Under the pieces are notes generated by a model that was given only the letters and a program-made list of their open reading frames with translations, made no database searches and was not told where the DNA came from. The position numbers were made by a program, and so were the translations under genes. DNA of 64,000 nt, from assembly GCA_963663215.1 (NCBI GenBank), contig OY760140.1, forward strand, positions 1,984,001 to 2,048,000. Reading direction: 5' to 3'. Position 1 is the first letter of the stretch; each line of letters starts with the position of its first letter. Below, piece by piece: positions 53,302 through 61,424 of this stretch. Source of the DNA: BJGV01 sp003230615 (GTDB lineage Bacteria > Pseudomonadota > Gammaproteobacteria > Burkholderiales > Nitrosomonadaceae).

Positions 53302-54918
53302 ATGAAACTCGCTGTTGCCCAAATTAATTGCACGGTCGGCGATCTTGCTGGCAATGCTAAAAAAATTCTTGACTTCACTAACCAAGCCAAAAACAAGGGT
53401 GCCTCATTGGTGGTTACACCAGAGTTGGCGCTATCTGGTTATCCACCCGAAGACTTGTTGCTGCGAAAAGGTTTTTCTCTTGCCTGCATAAATACGCTTG
53501 AGAACCTCGTAAAAGAAATAAATGGTATTACTTTGTTGTTGGGACATCCTTACTTTGCTGACAGTAAAATTTACAATGCTGCTTCAGTAATTTGTGACGG
53601 TAAAATTATTGTTACGTATCTTAAGAACAATCTTCTCAATGACACTGTATTTAAGGAATGCCGCTATTTTGAACCTGGCTCAGACAGCTGTATTTTTTAT
53701 GTTGAGGGTATAAAGTTTGGCGTAAATATTTCTACAGATGTTTGCAAAGAATTTAATGTAACCCGTGCCAAAGAAAAAGGGGCCGAAGTATTATTAGTAC
53801 TATGCGCTTCTCCCTATCATATAAACAAGCAAGTCTTATGTTACAAGATGGTACGCCAGCGCATCTGCGAAACAGGCATAACTGTAATCTACGCTAATCT
53901 AGTAGGTGGGCAAGATGAATTGGTTTTCGATGGAGCCTCTTTCGTCATAAATAGTAAAGGGGAGCTTACTCATCAGTTTGATGAGTTTACAGAAACACTA
54001 GGCCTGGTCGAACTACAAAATAGCTTGCCTATACAGGGGGCAGTTCTTCGCACGAAAATTCTGCAAGCAAGTATTTATAGTGCGTTGTGTCTTGGAGTGA
54101 AAGATTATATTGATAAAAATGGTTTTACTGACGTACTACTTGGATTATCTGGTGGTATTGATTCAGCCCTTACGCTGGCAATTGCAGTTGACGCTCTGGG
54201 CCCTGAAAGGGTATGGGCGGTAATGATGCCGTCGGAATATACGACTGATATAAGCCTGCAAGATTCTCGCACAATGTCTGAGACACTAGGTGTGCGTTAC
54301 AGTGAAGTTTCGATCAAACCAGTGTTTTACAAATTTGTAAGTGCACTAATGTGTGAATTTCAGGGGTTGCAAAAAAACGATGAAGCAGACACCACAGAGG
54401 AAAACCTACAAGCACGTATTCGTGGCACCTTCTTAATGGCACTATCAAACAAATATGGCGCTATTGTGCTCACCACCGGTAATAAGTCTGAAATGGCGAC
54501 AGGATATTGTACGCTTTACGGCGATATGGCAGGTGGTTTTGCGGTACTAAAGGACATCAGTAAAACTATGGTTTACCAGCTTTGCCAGTATCGTAATAGT
54601 CTAAGCAGGGCAATCCCAGAGCGTGTTATCCAGCGCGCACCTTCTGCTGAGTTGCGCCCAAATCAGATGGACCAGGACAGTCTCCCATCTTATGACGTTC
54701 TTGATGGCATCATTGAAGCTTACGTGGGACAAGATAAGTCATTAGAAGAAATTATTGGTTTGGGCTATGCTAAGACTGACGTGGGGCATATTGTAGATCT
54801 AATTTGCATGAATGAATATAAACGTCACCAATCCCCGATGGGTATCTGTGTTTCTCAGCGTAGTTTCAGCAAGGACTGGCACTATCCGATTACATCGAAA
54901 TATAAAGATAAGTTTTAA
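53302..54918 (+). CDS. nadE: NAD+ synthetase with nitrilase-type glutaminase domain (nucleophile Cys replaced)
   Basis: Final step of NAD synthesis. It has 538 residues: N-terminal nitrilase-fold glutaminase (1 to about 250) and C-terminal synthetase with ATP-PP motif LGLSGGIDSALTLAI and GNKSEMATGY. In the glutaminase triad, E41 (TPELALSGYPPEDLL) and K108 (TYLKNNLLN) are kept, but the position of the nucleophile Cys (family pattern GVNIC-x-D) reads GVNIS-T-D with S144. As written, it should not release ammonia from glutamine and would have to use free ammonia. Followed by glnB, a common betaproteobacterial pair. Confidence 0.93.
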   Translation: MKLAVAQINCTVGDLAGNAKKILDFTNQAKNKGASLVVTPELALSGYPPEDLLLRKGFSLACINTLENLVKEINGITLLLGHPYFADSKIYNAASVICDGKIIVTYLKNNLLNDTVFKECRYFEPGSDSCIFYVEGIKFGVNISTDVCKEFNVTRAKEKGAEVLLVLCASPYHINKQVLCYKMVRQRICETGITVIYANLVGGQDELVFDGASFVINSKGELTHQFDEFTETLGLVELQNSLPIQGAVLRTKILQASIYSALCLGVKDYIDKNGFTDVLLGLSGGIDSALTLAIAVDALGPERVWAVMMPSEYTTDISLQDSRTMSETLGVRYSEVSIKPVFYKFVSALMCEFQGLQKNDEADTTEENLQARIRGTFLMALSNKYGAIVLTTGNKSEMATGYCTLYGDMAGGFAVLKDISKTMVYQLCQYRNSLSRAIPERVIQRAPSAELRPNQMDQDSLPSYDVLDGIIEAYVGQDKSLEEIIGLGYAKTDVGHIVDLICMNEYKRHQSPMGICVSQRSFSKDWHYPITSKYKDKF

Positions 54919-55038
54919 CAGTAAATTAATATAAAATGGTTCGAAAATAAGTTTTTCGGAGTTTTGTACAGTCAGACTAAAATACAGGCCAAATTATCAA
55001 TTTGGTGTTATTAGAACATCCAGTGAAAGGAATGTATC

Positions 55039-55377
55039 ATGAGGAAAATAGAGGCCATCATCAAGCCTTTCAAACTTGACAAGGTACGTGAAGCTCTTAA
55101 TGAGATTGGAGTGAACGGGTTGACCATTACAGAAGTTAAAGGCTTTGGTAGGCAGAAAGGCCACACTGAGCTTTATCGCGGTGCTGAATATGTAGTAGAT
55201 TTTATCCCGAAAGTAAAAATAGAAGTAGTGGTAGTCGAAAAGCTTTTAGATAGCACTATCGAGACCATTGTAAAGGCTGCTCGTACTGGCAAGATTGGTG
55301 ATGGCAAGATTTTTGTCACTCAGGTAGAGCAAGTAGTTAGGGTACGTACTGGGGAGTTAAATGAGGCGGCAATTTAA
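55039..55377 (+). CDS. glnB: P-II nitrogen regulatory protein
   Basis: Trimeric sensor of 2-oxoglutarate, ATP/ADP and glutamine state that controls nitrogen metabolism. It has 112 residues of the standard fold. The T-loop carries the uridylylation site Y51 in YRGAEYVVDF, the B-loop is TGKIGDGKIFV, and the end is RVRTGELNEAAI. GlnB and GlnK cannot be separated with certainty; no amtB is adjacent, which favours GlnB. A good AAAGGA ribosome site precedes the ATG. Confidence 0.94.
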   Translation: MRKIEAIIKPFKLDKVREALNEIGVNGLTITEVKGFGRQKGHTELYRGAEYVVDFIPKVKIEVVVVEKLLDSTIETIVKAARTGKIGDGKIFVTQVEQVVRVRTGELNEAAI

Positions 55378-55597
55378 TTTAGACGCATTCCAATAATTGG
55401 TTCTATGTATGTTCAAGTAATTGCCTGAGTTTGAATGCTTCAACTATTCATTTTAATGTCATTTAATACTATTTTTTATCTTCCAACGTTTTCATAGAGA
55501 ATGTTTTGAAGCCTTGGTCGTTGCATTTTTACATTTACCATTTTTAGCTTTGCCGCAGTACTGTGGAACTTAGTGTGGGAATCGTTATCATATTAAA

Positions 55598-57103
55598 ATG
55601 AGAATACGCTATTTAATATCCATCCTGCTGCTATCATTTGCTGAAAATGTTTTTGCTAATGAGTTACCCGATCTAGGTGATGTGTCACAGGCCTCGATTT
55701 CGCCATACGAAGAAAGACAGATCGGCCTACAGATAATGTCTCAGATTCGTGCTGATCCCAGCTATCTTGATGATGCCGAAGTAGACGGATATCTCACCAA
55801 CCTAGGTTATAAATTAATTTCTGGATCGAATGAGGCCCAACCAGACCAAGCGTTTGAGTTCTTTGCCTTGCTAGACCCATCGATCAATGCATTCGCTTTG
55901 CCAGGAGGTTTCATGGGCTTTAATAGTGGGCTTATTCTTACAGCGAAGAGTGAGTCGGAGTTGGCTGGTGTGATGGCACATGAAATTTCACACGTTACAC
56001 AAAAGCATCTTGCCCGTATGATTTCAGCCCAAAAGTACAGTATGTTGACAACTTTGGCTTCCCTGGCTCTAGCGATTCTAGCCTCCCGTGCAAATTCAGG
56101 AGCAGGGCAGGCTGTTTTAGCAACTACCCAAGCCGCTGCAATTCAATCACAATTGAATTTCACTCGTGCACATGAAAAAGAGGCCGACCGCATTGGATTG
56201 GGTGTGCTGGTTAACGCCGGATTTGATCCAAGTGGTATGTCGACTTTTTTCGGGCGCCTACAGAGAGCTGGAAGATTTCAAGAAAATGGCGCGCCTTCTT
56301 ATCTACGCACTCACCCACTTACTTATGAACGTATAGCTGACATCGAGAATCGTATTCAGAATATGTCTTACAAGCAGGTTCCCGACAGTATTGAATTTCA
56401 GTTAGTTCGTGCCAAGCTACGTGCTTCCGAGGGGAAATCAAGGGATACAGTAAAATATTTTGATTCCAATTTGCGAGAGAAGCGTTACAGTAATGAGACA
56501 GTAGAACGTTACGGATTAATCAGCGCTTTGTTACGAGAGGGAAATCATGCGCGTGCGAATAAGGAGTTGACGCTGCTTTACGAATCTCCTCATTTTGGCA
56601 CTATGAGTAAAATGAAAGATAATCATCGTCTTGGGGAGACTATTCGAGTTGAACGTAAAGTTTTACACGCTAGCGCTATGATTGAGACACTTGCAGCTCG
56701 TGTTAAGCTCTCTGTTGGGCAACATGCTGAAGCTCTTGGAATTTATAAAACTGCGTTACGAATTTATCCAAACCATCGGGCGCTAATTTATGATTATGCC
56801 ACAGCGTTGTTGCACAATGGCAATAAAGATGAGGCGCTAAAATTTACAAGCCAGCAGTTGCTATTTACACCAAACGACATACGCCTTTACAAATTGCAGG
56901 CACAAGGTTATGAGGCAATTGGAAATAATATGTTACAACACCGTTCACAGGCAGAAGCTTATATCCGCCAGGGAAATCTCCTTGCAGCCATTGATCAATT
57001 GAAAACCGCATTAAAAACTAAAGACGGTGATTTCTACGAGACATCCAGTGTTGAGGCACGTCTTAAGGAGCTTCAACATTGGTTGTCACTAGTTGAAAAT
57101 TAA
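55598..57103 (+). CDS. BepA/YfgC-like periplasmic M48 metalloprotease with TPR domain
   Basis: Periplasmic protease and chaperone for outer-membrane protein quality control. It has 501 residues: signal peptide (cleavage near ENVFA-N21), M48 domain with zinc motif H128-E-I-S-H132 (VMAHEISHVTQKH), a third ligand Glu in HEKEADRIGL, and the active-site-covering loop GGFMGFNSGL. The C-terminal half (about 270-500) is tetratricopeptide-like helices (VKYFDSNLREKRYS, ALGIYKTALRIYPNHRALIYDYA). Length and order match BepA. Confidence 0.88.
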   Translation: MRIRYLISILLLSFAENVFANELPDLGDVSQASISPYEERQIGLQIMSQIRADPSYLDDAEVDGYLTNLGYKLISGSNEAQPDQAFEFFALLDPSINAFALPGGFMGFNSGLILTAKSESELAGVMAHEISHVTQKHLARMISAQKYSMLTTLASLALAILASRANSGAGQAVLATTQAAAIQSQLNFTRAHEKEADRIGLGVLVNAGFDPSGMSTFFGRLQRAGRFQENGAPSYLRTHPLTYERIADIENRIQNMSYKQVPDSIEFQLVRAKLRASEGKSRDTVKYFDSNLREKRYSNETVERYGLISALLREGNHARANKELTLLYESPHFGTMSKMKDNHRLGETIRVERKVLHASAMIETLAARVKLSVGQHAEALGIYKTALRIYPNHRALIYDYATALLHNGNKDEALKFTSQQLLFTPNDIRLYKLQAQGYEAIGNNMLQHRSQAEAYIRQGNLLAAIDQLKTALKTKDGDFYETSSVEARLKELQHWLSLVEN

Positions 57104-57428
57104 GTCTGATAGATTATATATCACTACCTAAGTTGGTTAAGGAAGAAGCAGTAGCAAATAGCTTGTATAAAGTAGCTTCGCGCAGTAACTGGATTGCTAT
57201 ATTTATAGGGTTACTGTCTCCGCCGAGCTGTGGGCTTAATGCTCTAGTGTTGTTGCTAGTCAGCGATATCGGATATCCGTAGTTTCTAGTTAATAAGCCA
57301 AGAGATAGATATGATAGCTGTTAATACTCTTGACATGGTTGGTTTGGTATTCATTTTATTTTGATGACAGAGATATTTTTTTATCCGATTAGGAAAGCGG
57401 AAGTTCTAAAACTTAGAAACACCCCAAT
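57104..57428. other. intergenic region without a recognised gene
   Basis: A 325-base gap between the protease and the PglL-type gene, both on the plus strand. I see no coding frame, RNA or strong hairpin after the protease stop. It should contain the promoter for the downstream gene, but no convincing -35/-10 pair was found. Confidence 0.4.
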
Positions 57429-58589
57429 ATGAATGAAGAGTTAATAGAAAGTACTACTAACGGAAATACCTCCCCAACACTTGCGGCACGCATTAGCCTT
57501 TCTTTAATAGGATTAATGGCTGTGTTGCCTTTCTTGCAGTATCATCATGCGCGCCCGATACCAGCATTTTATACGGAATATATTGCTTTCTTTCTGGGAA
57601 CGGTAGCGTTGACATTATTTCTTGCTGGGCGTTATTGGAGAAATATTGCGATACCGTGGATAGTCTTCGCTCCGATGGGGTTGTTTGCAGTAATGTTGTT
57701 GCAGACGAACCTTGGTATGTCTGCATATTATGAAATACAAATCATCGCGCTGCTTTATTTAGTATGGGCAATGTTGTTAGTAATATTGGGTGCAGTGCTG
57801 CGGAAAGAATTTGGATTAACAATTATTAGCGTTGTACTCGCCTGGTCTTTTTTGATGGGTGGGGAGTTAAGTGCCGTAGTCGGCATACTACAACATTTCA
57901 ATATTCACTCATTTCTAGATAATTTTATCGCCGCTAAAAATTTTGCCGCTGTCTACGGGAATGTCGGCCAAACTAATCATTTTGCCACTTACATTTGTCT
58001 CGCGTTAGACTCGTTGGTTTTTCTTTTCTCTGCTGCTAGGCTACCTATCTGGGTTGTTATACCACTTGCTCTTCCACTTTTGCTCGTTCTATCTTTAAGC
58101 GGTTCACGAAGTTCAGGAATATATTTGTTTGCAGTACTTGCGCTTTCGTTACTAGTCTACTGGCGTGGAACATTATGTACAGAAGGATATGTGGCGAAAC
58201 GTAGGTTAATGATAACGTCTTTCCTCTTGATCACAGGTTTTGTACTGATGCAATGGTTGCTGGTAAAAGCATCCATATTCGTTGTCCCAACGGGTTCAAT
58301 AACTGTGGCTGATCGGATATTTGACCAAGCTTCCGGTACTTCTGCTCGTATTTATTTATGGCAAGAAGCTTGGCATATGTTTCTACAGGCTCCGATCTTG
58401 GGGATAGGTACAGGGCAATTCGCTTTACATCATTTTCAATTGTCAATGGTATTTCAGACCCCAGAAATTACTGGAATTTACAACAATGCACACAACTTAA
58501 TTTTGCATCAGCTAGCTGAGACCGGTCTGGCTGGAACGCTTCCAGTAGTTGGGGGATTGTGCTCTGGTTGCTTGGGCTGTATAGCGTGA
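57429..58589 (+). CDS. PglL fragment, N-terminal membrane domain with Wzy_C core
   Basis: First 376 or so residues, about ten membrane helices. The Wzy_C catalytic region includes NVGQTNHFATYICLALDSLVFLF, LSLSGSRSSGIY and the large loop with GIGTGQFALHHFQ and NAHNLILHQLAETG, the glycan-transfer histidines. The last dozen residues after VVGG come from the wrong frame. Confidence 0.65.
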   Translation: MNEELIESTTNGNTSPTLAARISLSLIGLMAVLPFLQYHHARPIPAFYTEYIAFFLGTVALTLFLAGRYWRNIAIPWIVFAPMGLFAVMLLQTNLGMSAYYEIQIIALLYLVWAMLLVILGAVLRKEFGLTIISVVLAWSFLMGGELSAVVGILQHFNIHSFLDNFIAAKNFAAVYGNVGQTNHFATYICLALDSLVFLFSAARLPIWVVIPLALPLLLVLSLSGSRSSGIYLFAVLALSLLVYWRGTLCTEGYVAKRRLMITSFLLITGFVLMQWLLVKASIFVVPTGSITVADRIFDQASGTSARIYLWQEAWHMFLQAPILGIGTGQFALHHFQLSMVFQTPEITGIYNNAHNLILHQLAETGLAGTLPVVGGLCSGCLGCIA

Positions 58590-59254
58590 GGCGACAGTCA
58601 CTTGATCTTTCATTATGGTGGTTGTTGGCGATGGTTGGGATTATAGGCATTCACAGCCTGCACGAATATCCACTGTGGTATGGACATTTTCTTGGGCTGG
58701 CAGCGTTTTTGCTCGGAGTAGGCGAGACGCGTTTCATTTCGATGCAGCTTCCCCACATAGGAAAATTGGTAACTTTATTGATATTGGTTCTGGGATGGGG
58801 GGTGATGGCAACGGTGGAACAAGATTATCGCCAGCTTGAATCAATCATGTCAGCTGATGATAACCAACAAAACAAATCACTGACCAGCTCCAATAGAAGT
58901 GTCTTACAAGCACTACATCAAAAAACTCTACTATCCCCTTACGTTGATTATGCGCTATCAAGCACGATGGAATTGAATCAAGAAAAGCTTGACCTTAAAC
59001 TGAAAGTTAACCAACGAGTGATGGGGTTTCATCCGAGTGCCCCGGTTACATATAAACAGGCAGTTCTACTGGCGTTAAGCGGTGAAGATGAGGCAGCAAT
59101 AGAGCAGGCAGAAAATGCTGCCTTAGCTTATCCAAATGAACTTGTAAAATTTGCTGATTCGCTGGTGTTACTAAAAATTGAATACCCAAAGATTTTGGAA
59201 CGTTTAGGGGATTGGACTAATAGGAAAATGAAAGAGAAATATAAATATAAATAG
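58559..59254 (+). CDS. PglL fragment, C-terminal Wzy_C_2 domain
   Basis: Last 231 residues of the same gene in the -1 frame. It has the final membrane helices (LWWLLAMVGIIGIHSLHEYPLWYGHFLGL) and a soluble C-terminal domain with helical repeats. The GTG at its beginning has no ribosome site. Confidence 0.6.
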   Translation: MLWLLGLYSVRRQSLDLSLWWLLAMVGIIGIHSLHEYPLWYGHFLGLAAFLLGVGETRFISMQLPHIGKLVTLLILVLGWGVMATVEQDYRQLESIMSADDNQQNKSLTSSNRSVLQALHQKTLLSPYVDYALSSTMELNQEKLDLKLKVNQRVMGFHPSAPVTYKQAVLLALSGEDEAAIEQAENAALAYPNELVKFADSLVLLKIEYPKILERLGDWTNRKMKEKYKYK

Positions 59255-59334
59255 ATTTGCATTTATAGAGTTGATCTTGCTTGCTACGGGGGAAACGCCG
59301 TGTTTAGGACTTTGGATTCTCTCTATCTAATTAT

Positions 59335-59369
59335 AAACCCCCGCCCGCATATATGCGGGCGGGGGTTTT
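59335..59369. terminator. bidirectional terminator between pglL and pilA
   Basis: AAACCCCCGCCCGC (59335-59348) pairs with GCGGGCGGGGGTTT (59355-59368) around ATATAT, and T or A runs follow on both strands. It is the strongest hairpin in the window and ends both the plus-strand pglL and the minus-strand pilA transcripts. Confidence 0.92.
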
Positions 59370-59403
59370 AGTTTTGTTACTTATTAACCTGAATCAGGTC
59401 TTG

Positions 59404-59873
59404 TTACTTACAGGCTGCAGGGCGGTATTGTAAGGCGGTAGATCCATCCGTACCCCCTACAGAGACAATCCCGGCTGCGTCACAGAACCATTCCTGTCCA
59501 TTTCCTGTTGCTAACCGCATGGTCGAGCTAGTTAAGCCTGCACTTATCCCGGCAGCTTTAAATGTTGCGGTTACCTGAAAACCCGATGCTAGGGTTGTCG
59601 GAGTAACGCTAGCTACATATTTTCCCTGTTGGGTGGTTATAAGCGCATTAAATTCGTTCGTTGTCGGCCACGTTCCTTTATCAGCATAAAACTCAGCAAC
59701 TGGAGTTTTCACGCCACCCATCAGATTGATTGCTTCAGTGACTTGTGCCCGGGCGATATAATCCTGATAGGCCGGAATTGCCACTGCTGCCAGAATACCG
59801 ATAATTGCAACCACAATCATCAGCTCGATCAAGGTAAACCCTTTTTTAATATTTTTAATTCTATTTGTCGCAT
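59404..59873 (-). pseudogene. pilA: type IV pilin PilA, leader out of frame with any usual start codon
   Basis: Major pilin with a class III leader. The mature part has the cleavage site GFTLIELMIVVAIIGILAA and AIPAYQDYIARAQ, a 142-residue frame ending in the disulfide pair C...CK typical of pilins. Upstream, in the same frame, no ATG, GTG or TTG occurs between the preceding TGA and the cleavage site; only ATT is available, and ATT-AAA-AAA-GGG would give an MKKG-type leader. Alternatively an ATG at 59873 gives MRQIELKILKKGFT if one base is added to the AAAAAAGGG run. A sigma-54 promoter lies upstream. I call it disrupted, but an ATT start cannot be excluded. Confidence 0.75.
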
Positions 59874-59945
59874 TGGTTGCTCTTCATCTCAAAAAAATTA
59901 CCATAATGGTTATTATCGGCTAGTTGCTTGTTTAACTTAACCTAA

Positions 59946-59961
59946 TGCATGTTCCATGCCA
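59946..59961 (-). promoter_or_regulatory. sigma-54 (RpoN) promoter of pilA
   Basis: On the minus strand (59961 to 59946) the sequence is TGGCATGGAACATGCA, with GG and GC at the exact -24/-12 spacing of TGGCACG-N4-TTGCA. Transcription would start near 59935, about 60 bases before the pilA leader. In other bacteria pilA is a classic RpoN target activated by PilR, so this fits. Confidence 0.75.
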
Positions 59962-60040
59962 ATGAAGTGCTATCTTTAGCTTTATTTTTTATATATTTGT
60001 TTTTGTGATGTTTTTCACTTTCTTTGTTTTAGGTGTGAAA

Positions 60041-60080
60041 ATGGGTAGAAATGGGTAGAAATGGGTAGAAATGGGTAGTA
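60041..60080. repeat. four tandem 10-base repeats upstream of pilA
   Basis: ATGGGTAGAA occurs three times in a row and a fourth time as ATGGGTAGTA. The period is close to one helical turn, so all copies face the same side of DNA. They lie 80-120 bases upstream of the sigma-54 promoter, a usual place for an activator such as PilR. No other copies were noticed in the window. Confidence 0.85.
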
Positions 60081-60092
60081 ACTTCCGTTTTT

Positions 60093-60126
60093 TGTCATGC
60101 GACATTGTGCGGCATGTCAGCATGTC
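60093..60126. promoter_or_regulatory. cluster of TGTC half-sites, candidate PilR sites
   Basis: TGTC at 60093-60096, its complement GACA at 60101-60104 (forming TGTCATGCGACA), and TGTC at 60115-60118 and 60123-60126 in a CATGTCAGCATGTCA direct repeat. PilR of Pseudomonas binds several TGTC-type sites upstream of pilA. Position and clustering support the same here, but the motif is short. Confidence 0.45.
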
Positions 60127-60213
60127 AATGAGTAACAACAAAAATGCAATAAAATTACTACAGAAGATACAAGAATGTGGATATTAATATAAATATAATC
60201 AATAATGTATACG

Positions 60214-61086
60214 CTATGGTATGTAGCCAGGTATGTTTGATTCTTTTACACTATCAATCTGTTCTTGATCGAGAAATTGTCTGGCGTATTCTAGATAGAC
60301 TTTCTCACGTACAAAAACATCAAACAAATCAGGATCTAGGTGTCCATTAAGTCTGAATTTTCCCAGAATATGAAGCGACTCTGTTAACGTTTTACCTTTC
60401 TTGTAGGGACGATCTGCAGCGGTCAGCGCTTCGAAAATATCGGCTATACCCATTACTCGTGCTTGTACTGACATTTGTTCACGAGTAAGGCCTCTAGGAT
60501 AGCCCTTTCCATCCATGCGTTCATGATGTCCGCCGGCATATTCAGGCACGTTGCGTAATTTTTTAGGCCAGGGAAGCGCCCCCAGCATCTTTATGGTAAC
60601 GACAACATGGTGATTAATAATGTTGCGTTCTTCTGCCGTTAGTGTGCCAGCCTTGATGCTAAGGTTATTTATTTCGTCCTCGGTCAGAAAAGAAACTTCT
60701 TTTCCAGCTATGTTACGCCAAGTGTATTTAGTGCCTATTTGTCTGACTCGCTCTTGATCTTTCGGCGCCATGGATTCCCCGCCTATGTTACATTCTCGAA
60801 GAAACTCACGTTCTTCATTTATTTTTGAGATATGTTCCTGAAATTGTTGTTCTAGCTCCGCAATGGCTTGTGCTCCAACGTATTTGCAGTCTTCTAGTTT
60901 GGCATTAAGTAATTCTATTTCGGCATCACGCTTTAACACTTCAAAGCGCGTGTCAATCATGTGGATTTGGTCAAAAATAGTTTGCAGTTTAGTGGCCTTA
61001 TCTACTACGTGTACTGGTGTAGAAATCTTACCGCAATCGTGTAGCAGCCCCGCAATTTTCAGTTCCTTGCGGTAGAGCTCAGTCAT
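60214..61086 (-). CDS. GAF/HD-GYP fragment, HD-GYP phosphodiesterase domain
   Basis: C-terminal 290 residues. Metal and signature residues are LLHDCGKIS (HD), INHHVVVTIKM, GGHHERMDGKGYPRG (the GYP) and VMGIADIFEALTAADRPYK. A Glu/Gln/Lys-rich helical insertion (about 50-95) separates HD from the rest. Metal ligands seem complete, so an active phosphodiesterase domain is possible if made. Confidence 0.7.
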   Translation of the reverse strand: MTELYRKELKIAGLLHDCGKISTPVHVVDKATKLQTIFDQIHMIDTRFEVLKRDAEIELLNAKLEDCKYVGAQAIAELEQQFQEHISKINEEREFLRECNIGGESMAPKDQERVRQIGTKYTWRNIAGKEVSFLTEDEINNLSIKAGTLTAEERNIINHHVVVTIKMLGALPWPKKLRNVPEYAGGHHERMDGKGYPRGLTREQMSVQARVMGIADIFEALTAADRPYKKGKTLTESLHILGKFRLNGHLDPDLFDVFVREKVYLEYARQFLDQEQIDSVKESNIPGYIP

Positions 61087-61409
61087 ATGAAATTTTTGAG
61101 TGGCCCAGTAGTGGTCTGGTTGACAGCTTCTGCAAGCATCATGGTAAGTGCTGGTACTCTCTCACAGTGTCTTCCTGTGTAGGGTGACTTATCGTCAATT
61201 GCAGTATTAATTAGTTTGATAAAGGACTCAAACAAATTTTCCAACTGATTAATAAGTTGTCGGTTTGTCAGCGCAATAGTGGCCTGAGAGGCAAGCGACT
61301 CAACCAGATTCTGGTCAGCATCCGTAAAGGAGATAATTGATTTTTGCTGCTTGTGTTTTGCGTTGATAAGTTGTAATACGCCGATGATCTCACTCTCGTG
61401 GTTTTTCAT
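61083..61409 (-). CDS. GAF/HD-GYP fragment, end of GAF domain and linker
   Basis: Middle piece, 108 residues. It completes the GAF domain (GVLQLINAKHKQQ...QATIALTNRQL) and leads into the HD-GYP signal helix (GRHCERVPALTMMLAEAV). In the same frame as the first piece. Its stop overlaps the ATG of the last piece. Confidence 0.5.
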   Translation of the reverse strand: MKNHESEIIGVLQLINAKHKQQKSIISFTDADQNLVESLASQATIALTNRQLINQLENLFESFIKLINTAIDDKSPYTGRHCERVPALTMMLAEAVNQTTTGPLKNFI

Positions 61410-61424
61410 CGGTATGGTTAAAAA

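Larger units (their letters stand above)
57429..59254 (+). pseudogene. pglL: PglL-type O-oligosaccharyltransferase, single frameshift
   Basis: Polytopic Wzy_C-superfamily enzyme that in neighbours of pilA transfers glycan to pilin in the periplasm. The first frame (57429-58589) and the second (58559-59254) are one gene. At 58551-58555, GGGGG should be six G: then VVGG continues as IVLWLLGLYSVRRQSL into the second frame. With one G added, the gene is 609 codons. Two copies of the product might still be made if slippage occurs at the G run. The terminator at 59335 and pilA follow. Confidence 0.82.
59962..60213. other. upstream regulatory region of pilA
   Basis: Non-coding 250 bases between the pilA promoter and the stop of the GAF/HD-GYP gene. 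They hold a T-rich tract (59985-60030), four phased 10-base repeats and a cluster of TGTC half-sites, both described separately. No gene is seen. Confidence 0.5.
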
